Shown here: positions 1 through 9,000 of the stretch, piece after piece
How positions within the stretch are numbered: position 1 is the stretch's first letter
Layout: the number at the start of each line of letters is the position of its first letter
From: Ktedonobacteria bacterium
Lineage (GTDB): Bacteria; Chloroflexota; Ktedonobacteria; Ktedonobacterales; JACDGC01
Reading direction: 5' to 3'
Length of the DNA: 64,000 nt
NCBI GenBank assembly: GCA_027459705.1
Contig: DAIDHM010000201.1
Span: 1 to 64,000 of the forward strand
Program-made: the position numbers and the translations under genes
The notes under the pieces: generated by a model
Databases searched by the model: none
Told to the model about the DNA's origin: nothing
Seen by the model: only the letters and a program-made list of their open reading frames with translations

Positions 1-291
1 GGCGCTGAGCAGTGGGGGAGCGGTGACGGCGAGCCAGCTCTTCGCCCCGTATGGCGCCACGCGCTACAGCAGCGGGGTGATGCCGACCAGCTATGGCTAC
101 ACCGGGCAACGGAGCGATCCCAGCGGGCTGGCGTATTTCCACGCGCGGTACTATGATCCCACGGTGGGGCAGTTCACCAGCGCCGACAGTGCGCAGGGGC
201 TGAACCGCTACAGCTATGTGCAGGGCAACCCGACGACGCTGACGGATCCGAGCGGGAATATGGCCTGCGCGGTGTATGCCGATGGGCTGTG
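1..291 (+). repeat. Direct repeat copy A (RHS core tip)
   Basis: Aligns without gaps to 1466-1756 (offset 1465) with only a handful of substitutions; similarity stops abruptly after GATGGxCTGTG. Confidence 0.9.
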
Positions 292-1018
292 TACCACACA
301 GCGGCGCACATCTCTCATTCCATTATCCTACACGACAACTGTAGCTGGGCAAAATAGCTCCAATGTAACGAACGCTCAAAATGCAAACTCAGCTACATCT
401 CCTGTGAAATCTAAATATTATACGCAAGATGGTCCCCGGATTCGTCTTTCAACAGATCCTAACAATGATTGTAATAAGCGTGGGACTGATTGCTATATTA
501 GCATACAGCGAGCTAGCGATCTCAAATCCTCAAACCAAGAAATTCGCCAACTTAAAAATGCAATTCTCTTTCTTACTGATGCCTATAATTTCGTGGCCGA
601 TCTTGGAGCATTACTTGTGGCATTTTTAACCAATGACGATCCAGCGATAGCGGCAAATGCGACGATGTTAGTTGGCGACATTGCCAATGTGCTAATCGAT
701 TTTGGCGAATCTCGTGGATGGGATCCACCTAAGTGGGTGCAGGATGCGCTCGATGCTTTTAGAATATCGCTTGGCGTACTGAAATGGGCACTTGGATTTG
801 GATTCATCGGAGATCTTCTTCAGCCAGAAGAAGGAGCTGTGCGAGACGTATCAACCATTGTGGCGAAATGGTTTATGAGTTTAATGCTCGGAAGTAGCGG
901 ATCGATAGATTTTCTGCAGTCCAAGTTATCGGCAGATCAAAAGCATGCAGCATGTGTGGCGGATACATCTGTTACGAATGCACAGTATGCAGCGGGAGCC
1001 TGCAACTACTTTCCTTAG
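2..1018 (+). CDS. RHS/YD-repeat protein, C-terminal part (5' truncated by window): conserved RHS core tip followed by a variable C-terminal tail (tail 1)
   Basis: ALSSGGAVTASQLFAPYGATRYSSG...YTGQRSDPSGLAYFHARYYDPTVGQFTSADSAQGLNRYSYVQGNPTTLTDPSGN is the RHS-repeat-associated core; frame is open to the window start (codon at 2). Tail after DPSGNMACAVYADGLC is unrelated and AT-rich. Confidence 0.88.
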   Translation, partial: ALSSGGAVTASQLFAPYGATRYSSGVMPTSYGYTGQRSDPSGLAYFHARYYDPTVGQFTSADSAQGLNRYSYVQGNPTTLTDPSGNMACAVYADGLCTTQRRTSLIPLSYTTTVAGQNSSNVTNAQNANSATSPVKSKYYTQDGPRIRLSTDPNNDCNKRGTDCYISIQRASDLKSSNQEIRQLKNAILFLTDAYNFVADLGALLVAFLTNDDPAIAANATMLVGDIANVLIDFGESRGWDPPKWVQDALDAFRISLGVLKWALGFGFIGDLLQPEEGAVRDVSTIVAKWFMSLMLGSSGSIDFLQSKLSADQKHAACVADTSVTNAQYAAGACNYFP

Positions 1019-1032
1019 AAAGGAAGGATGAG

Positions 1033-1386
1033 ATGTTACCTGATTATGTTATTAATATATTTGTCATATTGACCTCCCTAGGAGCGATTCTAGCAGCAAG
1101 TGCTATCTACCATAGTATCTGGAGAATGTATGAGTCATATGAGGAAGGAGAGCAAAAACATTCATTGTGGATGGGATTATGGGTAATGAGATTTATAGCT
1201 ATTGAATCGGTTGTGATATATGCAATGTTGATACTGTTATTAATAGTTTATCCCGACGGAAAGAATATGATGACTACGATTGTTTTAGCGTTACTTCCCA
1301 TTGTATTTACCATGATTTATGTGAATTCAGTGATATATTGGGCAGTGGTATTACGAGATATGCTGAAGCAGCGGGGACAAAGTTAA
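1033..1386 (+). CDS. Small multi-TM membrane protein; candidate immunity/partner for RHS tail 1
   Basis: ATG at 1033 behind AGGAAGG, 117 aa with about 3 hydrophobic segments; directly follows the RHS stop. Immunity role is inferred from position only. Confidence 0.55.
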   Translation: MLPDYVINIFVILTSLGAILAASAIYHSIWRMYESYEEGEQKHSLWMGLWVMRFIAIESVVIYAMLILLLIVYPDGKNMMTTIVLALLPIVFTMIYVNSVIYWAVVLRDMLKQRGQS

Positions 1387-2480
1387 TGGCATCGGTAAAT
1401 GAACCAGAGAACGTGGGCGGCACGTACAGCTACCTGGTGGCCGACGCGCAGGGCAGCGTGAACGTGGCGCTGAGCAGTGGGGGAGCGGTGACGGCGAGCC
1501 AGCTCTTCGCCCCGTATGGCGCCACGCGCTACAGCAGCGGGGTGATGCCGACCAGCTACGGCTACACCGGGCAACGGAGCGATCCCAGCGGGCTGGCGTA
1601 TTTCCACGCGCGGTACTATGATCCCACGGTGGGGCAGTTCATCAGCGCCGACAGCGCGCAAGGGCTGAACCGCTACGGCTATGTGCAGGGCAACCCGACG
1701 ACGCTGACGGATCCTAGTGGCAATATGGCCTGCGCGGTGTATGCCGATGGACTGTGCCAGCGCGGCCCGAAGGGGGCACCGCATCCGGCCCTGACGACGA
1801 CGGGGCATGAAGGTGCGAGTGGGCAGAGTGGTGCGAAGGGGGATGCGGTTGGGGCGCCTCAGGGAGGAATACCTCCCGCAAGCCCACACTTCTGCGATGC
1901 TTGCAGTGGCGCTACCTCTCAAACATGCGATAACGTATGTCATGCGCGAAATATTGTTGCGAAACTGTATAATGCTACCGTTTTTATTGAGTTAATTTTG
2001 GTATCTCTATTATCCTGGGGTTTTACAGATATTTTGAAGCTGCTAGAAGCTAAATTAAATGCAATTTCATTCTTCTTAAAAGTAATTGAGGCTCCAACTC
2101 TCATTGCAAAAGGCATAGTTGGAAGTTACTTGTTTATCAATGCGGTGCCATTAACAGGCCAAATATTCTTCTCAATGCAGACTCTTGCATATTTATTAAA
2201 TGGTGGTGAGTTTGATGTTGCACAAATTGAAAACGCAAAGACCCATATAGAGGCATCAAGCCTGATTGGAACGCTCGGTGCAACATTTATATGGGTAATC
2301 CAGTCCGTTGGGATACTAGGGGGGGCCTATGCAACTGCAGATGTAGGAGGAGCTGACATAGCAGTGAATGCGGAAGAATTAGTAACGCTAATTGATAGTG
2401 TAGCATTCACAATGAGTGTTGGCTATTTAGCTTATGCGGTGAACCAGCTAAATGAGGCTGAAAATTTATTACAAAAATAA
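1386..2480 (+). CDS. Orphan RHS core tip with a second variable, hydrophobic C-terminal tail (tail 2)
   Basis: GGTYSYLVADAQGSVNVALSSGGAVTASQLFAPYG...GLNRYGYVQGNPTTLTDPSGNMACAVYADGLC then a different hydrophobic tail. ATG at 1386 overlaps the previous TAA (TAATG); the track's start at 1338 (TTG) is an alternative. Confidence 0.75.
   Translation: MASVNEPENVGGTYSYLVADAQGSVNVALSSGGAVTASQLFAPYGATRYSSGVMPTSYGYTGQRSDPSGLAYFHARYYDPTVGQFISADSAQGLNRYGYVQGNPTTLTDPSGNMACAVYADGLCQRGPKGAPHPALTTTGHEGASGQSGAKGDAVGAPQGGIPPASPHFCDACSGATSQTCDNVCHARNIVAKLYNATVFIELILVSLLSWGFTDILKLLEAKLNAISFFLKVIEAPTLIAKGIVGSYLFINAVPLTGQIFFSMQTLAYLLNGGEFDVAQIENAKTHIEASSLIGTLGATFIWVIQSVGILGGAYATADVGGADIAVNAEELVTLIDSVAFTMSVGYLAYAVNQLNEAENLLQK
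1466..1756 (+). repeat. Direct repeat copy B (RHS core tip)
   Basis: Gapless near-identical copy of 1-291. Confidence 0.9.
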
Positions 2481-2542
2481 TCGAGGCAACAGTGCAGCAA
2501 GTATTGAGCAATCAAGAATTAGAATGAAAGGGTTGGTTTGTA

Positions 2543-3025
2543 ATGGCGATAATTGCGTTGCTGCGTCACTCCGATATTTTGGACCTTCAGAATTTTGTGC
2601 ATAAAAATACCCTCAATTTCAGTTTCTCTGCTGATATATTTGATTTCGTCATATTCGAACTGATGATACTGTTCTTAAGTGGCTTTAGTCTTGTGTTGCT
2701 CATCGATAAAATGAAATCACCTGTACCAAGAAAGCGACTAGAACAAATTAATAATATATGGTCTATAATAGACTATATTATCATAATAATAATAGGTTTT
2801 ATAACAATAATACTGCTATTATTTTTCACAAAATATTATGTTAAAGCTTTTGACAATTTTGTTCTGCAAAGCATTATTGGATGGGTCGTATGGATATATT
2901 TTATAGGAATTATCGTGATTAATGTCATCAAATGGTTTATGATAAAAAGGCGAGGGGCAACGGGTGCAGCAGAGCGTGACGAGCAATGGCATGACGACGA
3001 CGACCAGCTACATCGGCAACTATGA
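2543..3025 (+). CDS. Small multi-TM membrane protein; candidate immunity/partner for RHS tail 2
   Basis: Strongly hydrophobic AT-rich ORF after the second RHS tail; its C-terminus (RRGATGAAERDEQWHDDDDQLHRQL) reads out of frame through RHS-derived sequence. Confidence 0.5.
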   Translation: MAIIALLRHSDILDLQNFVHKNTLNFSFSADIFDFVIFELMILFLSGFSLVLLIDKMKSPVPRKRLEQINNIWSIIDYIIIIIIGFITIILLLFFTKYYVKAFDNFVLQSIIGWVVWIYFIGIIVINVIKWFMIKRRGATGAAERDEQWHDDDDQLHRQL

Positions 3026-3149
3026 AGAGGTGAGCGCGACGAGCGGGACGACGGTGGTGACGAAGTATTACCAGGCGGGACCGGCGATAGGGGCGTTATG
3101 CACCCCATATTCTCTGATGAGCATGCTCCCTCAACGGAATATGGTATGA
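2964..3149 (+). pseudogene. RHS-repeat remnant (third RHS fragment)
   Basis: QQSVTSNGMTTTTSYIGNYEEVSATSGTTVVTKYYQAG is typical sequence just upstream of an RHS core; similarity ends around position 3095. Confidence 0.6.
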
Positions 3150-3215
3150 TCTCCTGGAGCGACTGGTATCTGTAGCATACACCTCCCTGATTCCTCACCA
3201 GTCCAAGGATCGATT

Positions 3216-4049
3216 GTGTTTCAGATCGTGATACTTGACGTCGATGGCACCATCCTCGATAGTCAGCATCATCTCCACCCCCACGTGAGCGCCGCCATCC
3301 GCGAAACGTTGTCAGCTGGCGTACGCGTCATTCTGGCAACCGGAAAACTCTACACTTCCATCCAACCATTGATCGCGGAATTTGGCTTGACAGGTCCGCA
3401 GATCACGTGTAATGGCGCGGCGATTGTGGATGCCCTCAGCGGCGAAACCTTGCGCTCCTGGCCTTTGCAGGGTGAGCCGTTGCAGCGTACGCTACGGGTC
3501 CTCGCCGCGGATTCCGTCCCAGTGGCCTGGTATATCAGCGATCGCATCATGACCGATGCTCCGCCCGGACTTTTGGATGAAACCCTGACCGCCTATCTTG
3601 AGCCAACCATGGACCGCGTGCCCAGATTGGACCCCGACCTCCTCCCACCGCCCCTCAAATTGCTGACGACTGGCACAGAGGCAGAACTTGCCGCGCGGCT
3701 GGCCACTACGTCTCCACTGCTTGCCCCGGCGGTGCGCATCGTCCGCACCGCCGTCGAGTTCCTGGAATATATGGATCCGGTAGCGAGCAAAGGGACCGCA
3801 CTGACTGAAGTGCTCGCGATGCTGGGAATCGCGCGTGCGGCGTCACTGGCAATTGGTGACGGTGAGAATGACATCCCTCTCTTCGCCGCCGCCGGATTCG
3901 GCCTGGCGATGGCGAATGCCATGCCAGCGTTGCAATCGGTCGCCCATGGGCAAGTTCCGTCGAATGACGAACAGGGCGTCGTCCATGCGTTGCGTCAGTA
4001 TGTGCTAGACCGAGGGGAAGCGCATAATCAGGAGCGACCCGCACCATGA
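3216..4049 (+). CDS. HAD superfamily Cof-type hydrolase
   Basis: DVDGTILDS motif I, ATGKLYTS, GDGENDIPLFAAAGFGLAMANA motif IV. Confidence 0.9.
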   Translation: MFQIVILDVDGTILDSQHHLHPHVSAAIRETLSAGVRVILATGKLYTSIQPLIAEFGLTGPQITCNGAAIVDALSGETLRSWPLQGEPLQRTLRVLAADSVPVAWYISDRIMTDAPPGLLDETLTAYLEPTMDRVPRLDPDLLPPPLKLLTTGTEAELAARLATTSPLLAPAVRIVRTAVEFLEYMDPVASKGTALTEVLAMLGIARAASLAIGDGENDIPLFAAAGFGLAMANAMPALQSVAHGQVPSNDEQGVVHALRQYVLDRGEAHNQERPAP

Positions 4050-4864
4050 GCTCAACTGTTGCGCCGGGAAATCCGGTCGTACTGGCAGAACCAGCGCGCC
4101 GCGCCACGGTTGCCGTCATCCTCTGCGCGGGTCAGGGAACGCGGGTTGGCGCGGGTATGAACAAGATCCTGCTGCCCATACACGGCCAGCCGCTTTTGCT
4201 CTTTAGTCTGCAGGCACTGGCCGCCGCGCCTGAGATTGATGCAATCCTCCTGGTGGCGCATCCGCGCGAGGTGGCGACCATCCACGCACTGGTGCGCCAG
4301 CATCCCGCTGGCGCATCGGTCTGGGCGGTGATCCCGGGCGGAGATTCGCGCCATGCCTCCGAAGATGCGGCGCTCGCCTTTCTGCGGCCATCCGTGGTGA
4401 CGGGGGAGAACCGGGTCATCCTCATCCATGATGGGGCGCGGCCATTTGTCACGGTGGCCGACATTGCCGCGTTAGTCGCAGTTGCATCCCGGGGTGAAGG
4501 CGCCGTGCTGGCGTCCCCGGTCGCGTTGTCGGCAGGTATCGCCAGGATCACCGCAGATGGGCTGGCGCATGGGGTGGACGGAGTGGACGGTGTGTCGCGC
4601 ATCCTCTGGTGCGCCCAGACTCCCCAGGCGTTTCCGTCCGCGCCGCTGTTATCGGCCTATGACGCGGCGCGGGCAGCGAGGCGTGAAGGGACAGATACGG
4701 CTATGACATTCGCCCAATCTGACTTGCCTATCAGGGTGGTCGCTGCGCAAGGACCAAACTTCAAACTTACCACACCCGAAGATATCCAGCTAGCTGAATA
4801 TCTCGCGGATCACGCGCGTCCTGACGAGACAGGATCAACAGATCACCCGGCAGCGCTTGAGTGA
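4046..4864 (+). CDS. ispD: 2-C-methyl-D-erythritol 4-phosphate cytidylyltransferase
   Basis: VAVILCAGQGTRVGAGMNKILLPIHGQPLL, HDGARPFV, QTPQAF, TTPEDIQLAEYL. Confidence 0.92.
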   Translation: MSSTVAPGNPVVLAEPARRATVAVILCAGQGTRVGAGMNKILLPIHGQPLLLFSLQALAAAPEIDAILLVAHPREVATIHALVRQHPAGASVWAVIPGGDSRHASEDAALAFLRPSVVTGENRVILIHDGARPFVTVADIAALVAVASRGEGAVLASPVALSAGIARITADGLAHGVDGVDGVSRILWCAQTPQAFPSAPLLSAYDAARAARREGTDTAMTFAQSDLPIRVVAAQGPNFKLTTPEDIQLAEYLADHARPDETGSTDHPAALE

Positions 4865-4879
4865 GTTCAGGACGGTTGA

Positions 4880-5962
4880 TCACGGCGCGGAGCGCGCGGT
4901 GAGCGCCAGGCCGGGCATGCGCTTGGCTGGCACAATTCCTCGATCCGCGAACCAGCGTGCGGCATCAGCCAACGAGGTTGCCAGGGATCGATATGTCAGG
5001 TTCCATTCGCGTCGCGCCTTGCTATCATCGTACCACCAAGTATGCGCCAACAGTTCCGCAACCCCTGAATCGAGCAGGGGCTGTGCGGTGACGCGCTCCA
5101 GGACTGAACCTGCCAGGCGCAATGGCCCTAATGGCAAGCGCCAGCGCGGTGGTTGCCGACCTGCGATCTCCGCCAGCTGGCCGAAGACCTCCTGGAAGGT
5201 GACATTGTGGCCCGTCACCAGATAGCGTTCCCCCGTCCTGCCCTGCGCCAACGCGCGTACGTGCGCGATGGCGGCATCGCGCACATCGACCTGACAGAGA
5301 CCACCTGGGAGGTAGCCGGGGATTTGACCGCGCAGGTAAGCGATAATCATCCGCGAGGAGGTGAGATAGTGGTCTCCAGGTCCGACACAGAAGCCGGGAT
5401 AGACCATGACGAGATCCAGTCCGCGGTCCAGGTATTGCGGAATCGTCGCTTCAGCGCGGCGCTTGGATCGCACGTAGGGCGAGCGGAAGTGGTCGAGGAC
5501 AGCGCGTTGCTGGTAGGCCGCCACTTCATCCAGCGGCGGCTTTGTGGGATCCCCGATGCCCAGCGCGAAGATCGACGCGGTATAGACGACCCGGCGCACG
5601 CGGTGCCGGAGCGCCGCCTCGAAGATATTGATCGTCCCACCATAGTTGACGGCATCACAGATGGCCGCGTCCTGAGGTCGCGTGGCGATGCGCCCCGCGA
5701 CATGGATGATCGTGTCGCAATCCGCGACTGCCCGATCGATCGTAGCAGGATCTGTCACATCGCCGGTGACCCAACTCACGGGCAATCGCGCCAGCTCGGG
5801 GTCCGATGGCGTCCCTTCGCCGCGCCAGAGCGCGCGGATTGCACCAGGGTCCTGGTCGGTTTCGCGGTGCGCGACCAGGGCGCGCAATACGGCCGTGCCA
5901 ATGAAGCCAGTTCCCCCCGTCACCAGTGTCACCATCGTCGTCCCCCACATGTTTTTGCTCAT
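4880..5962 (-). CDS. NAD-dependent epimerase/dehydratase (dihydroflavonol reductase / HpnA-like)
   Basis: VTLVTGGTGFIGTAVLRAL Rossmann motif, YVRSKRRAE catalytic Y-x3-K; start may be 5932. Confidence 0.85.
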   Translation of the reverse strand: MSKNMWGTTMVTLVTGGTGFIGTAVLRALVAHRETDQDPGAIRALWRGEGTPSDPELARLPVSWVTGDVTDPATIDRAVADCDTIIHVAGRIATRPQDAAICDAVNYGGTINIFEAALRHRVRRVVYTASIFALGIGDPTKPPLDEVAAYQQRAVLDHFRSPYVRSKRRAEATIPQYLDRGLDLVMVYPGFCVGPGDHYLTSSRMIIAYLRGQIPGYLPGGLCQVDVRDAAIAHVRALAQGRTGERYLVTGHNVTFQEVFGQLAEIAGRQPPRWRLPLGPLRLAGSVLERVTAQPLLDSGVAELLAHTWWYDDSKARREWNLTYRSLATSLADAARWFADRGIVPAKRMPGLALTARSAP

Positions 5963-6028
5963 TCCAACGCCAGTCTATACGAGGTGAGAGGGTGGCGAAC
6001 CAGGGAAATGTTTCATGCTCGGCGCCAA

Positions 6029-9000
6029 TCATGCCACCGCGCCAAGATCATCGTCGCGCTGCGCAGCCAGGACATCCAGTCCCAGTGACGCGATCAAGGC
6101 TTCGACGAGCGTGGAATCAAATCGGCCAGCCACCACTTCGGCACGCAAGAAGCAAACCCCTTCATACAACGAGCGACCGGAGTGATAGGGTCTTTCGGCC
6201 GTATACGCCTCGAAAGCGTCTGCGACACTGAGGATTCGCACGATGAGGGGAATCTGTGTGGCTCTCAGGCCATCGGGATACCCCGAACCATCGAGACGCT
6301 CATGATGCCACCGCGCGATTGGAACGCAATCCGCAAACGCCGTAGCATGGCTGAGCATTTCCGCGCCGATGGTGGTATGCGCGCGGATTTTCTGCCATTC
6401 TTCGGCATCGAGTGGACCGCGTTTATTGAGGATAGTGTCAGGAAGGCCGATCTTGCCAATATCGTGCACCAGTCCCCCTCGATGGGCCAGTTCTGATAGC
6501 TCTTCCAGACCCAGTTGATGCGTCATTGCGACCGCGTATCGGGCGACGCCAGCGGAATGAGCGGCGGTGAAACTGTCGCGGAGATCGATCGCGTTGATGA
6601 TCGCCTGGGCCATCTCCAGATTGGCGTGCATCGGCAACGCCTCGAAAGCTTCCGTCGCGCCGGTGCCCTGGCGGATCAGTTCCAGCGAATACCCCTCCAC
6701 ACGGTTGCGGCCCCGATGTTTGGCGGCATAGAGCGCCAGGTCTGCGGCCTTCAGCAGAGAACCAGGGACGGATGCTTGTGTGGGGAAAGTCGCGAAGCCG
6801 AGAGAGGCGGTCACTGGCACCAGACTACCAGAAGACACGCGCGTGTCATGGTTTTGCGGACTGGCAGATGACTGATCGCTATCGACGATATCGGACCTTC
6901 CCGGTTGGGCGTTCAGGCGGATGCTGGCAATCTGTTGACGGACGCGTTCCGCGATGTGCCCGGCCTCATCATAGCTGGTCTCGGGTAAGACTATCGTAAA
7001 CTCTTCGCCGCCATAGCGCGCCGGGTAATCGCGGCGGCGCACTGCCTGACGAATCGCTTCGGCCACCGCGCTCAGTGCCAGATCTCCGACATCATGGCCA
7101 TAGGTCTCATTGAAGCGGCGAAAATGGTCGACATCCAGCATGATCACCGAGACCGGCAGACCGGCGGCGGCCGCGCTCATAATCTCTTGTCGCAAGGTTT
7201 GTTGCAGGGCACGGTGGTTGAAGAGGCCCGTCAACGGATCGACCTGCGCTAACTGTTGCGCCTCATGATAGAGCGATGCGCGATGGAGCGCCGTGGCGAT
7301 CTCGTCGGCCGCGGCCAATAGCATCTCCTGTTCGGGCAGATCCCACCGCATGGGGCTGTCGGCGCGGAAGGCTGCCATGAGCGCACCAAACACCTTGCCA
7401 TCCACCCGCAATGGCACGCATGCCAGTTGTCCCATGGGGAGAGTAATGGGCATCTGCGTTTCAATGTCGAAGAGATCGATCGCTGATACATTGAAGTGAG
7501 GCACGCCCTGTGCCAAAACCTGCAGCATATGAAAGCGCGCGTCCTCAGCGATCGGTGAGGTGGTCAATGCGTTAGCCAACAGGCTCGCCTGTGCTGCGGA
7601 GATTGCGTCGCATAAATGGAGATGAAGGACCCGTGCATAATCGGGTCGGTCATGGTCGCGCAAGATGAGGCCACAATTTGTCACGCCGATATCCGTCGTC
7701 AAGATATCCAAAGCTTCGCGCGCAATGGTCGTCTCATCCAAGGCCTTCGAGCACTGCTGCGCGAGCAAGCGGAGGATGCGATTTTGACGTGATGCGCGAA
7801 ACTCCGCGGTCATGTCGCGGTTGATGCCCAGCACTCCATGGAAGGTGCCATCAGCCAATCGCAGTGGGACGGCCTGCAAGGTGACATAGCCTGACGACCC
7901 ATCTTCAGAAAGGGTGCGCACGGTGAGCGGCGGTTCGATTTCCCCAGTGCGGAGGAGGCGCACAACGGGAAAATCGTCGAGTTGCAACGGCTGGCCATCC
8001 AGAAGATAGCACCCACTGAGTACCGCCGAGCTGTCCTGTGTACGCATCGTCTGCGTGTGGTGCAGCGCAATCGCGGGCACCGCGAACCCGGCTTGATTTT
8101 TTTCATTGCGGTGGCGTTCCTGTCCCTGCGCGTCATACATCACCAGACCATCTTGCACTGACTCAAAGACGGTCTGAAACTCCAGTCGCAGGCGATCACT
8201 TTCCCGTAGCGCCAGGGCAAGGTCGCGCTCCATCGTGACGCGTTGGCTGACATCGCGACCGATGGCGATGAACAACTGGGTCGCGGGGATCCAGGTGATG
8301 AGTGTTTCCAGGATAATGTTGACCCCATAACGATCAACCAGTTCCGTCTCAAACGCGCTATGACCGTGCACATGAGCCTCGCGGCGCATGCGAAGGATCA
8401 TCCGCAAACCATCGCGTTGCCGCGGAAACAAGAATATAGGGAGCTTGCCAATCAGTTCTTCGCGCGCATAACCAAAGAGCGCTTGCATTGCCGCGTTGCA
8501 ACGAACAATCATTCCTGCTTCATTCAGCACCAGTACGATGTCTGGCCGGATTGATTCCAGCAACGAGTCCAGAAAATCCCGTTCGATGCGGACTTGTTCC
8601 AGTGCATCGTGCTGGGCGCGGTTCGCCGCTTCCAGCGCCTCGCGCTTGGTGAACACTTCATCCAGCAGGTTGTTCATCTCCTGCCCGATTTGGTGAAATT
8701 CAGTTGACCGATCCAGTGTGCTCAAGAACTGCCGGATGGTCATCGCACTGATGGTCACAAACAACGCGATGAGGAAGATCCAGAGCGACTGTGTCAAAGC
8801 CATAACTGGTCGTTGAGTCTGGACGAAATGGGGGATGCCGATGAGGAGATCCCCAGCGGCAAAAAGCCAGACAGCCCGGATCGAAAGCAAGGACGAAGCA
8901 GTTGCCGCAACGATCAGAAAGCGAAGGAGGTCCCCATTCTGCGCACTGCTCGGCCCAGGTTGGAGGACGAGCGCGAGGTGCACCACATTGAGGGAACCGA

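Noticed and set aside
1383-1943. 186-aa - strand ORF
   Set aside because: Antisense to RHS core, Arg/His-rich composition typical of GC-rich shadow frames.
5153-6088. 311-aa + strand ORF
   Set aside because: Antisense shadow of the epimerase gene; no protein family signature.
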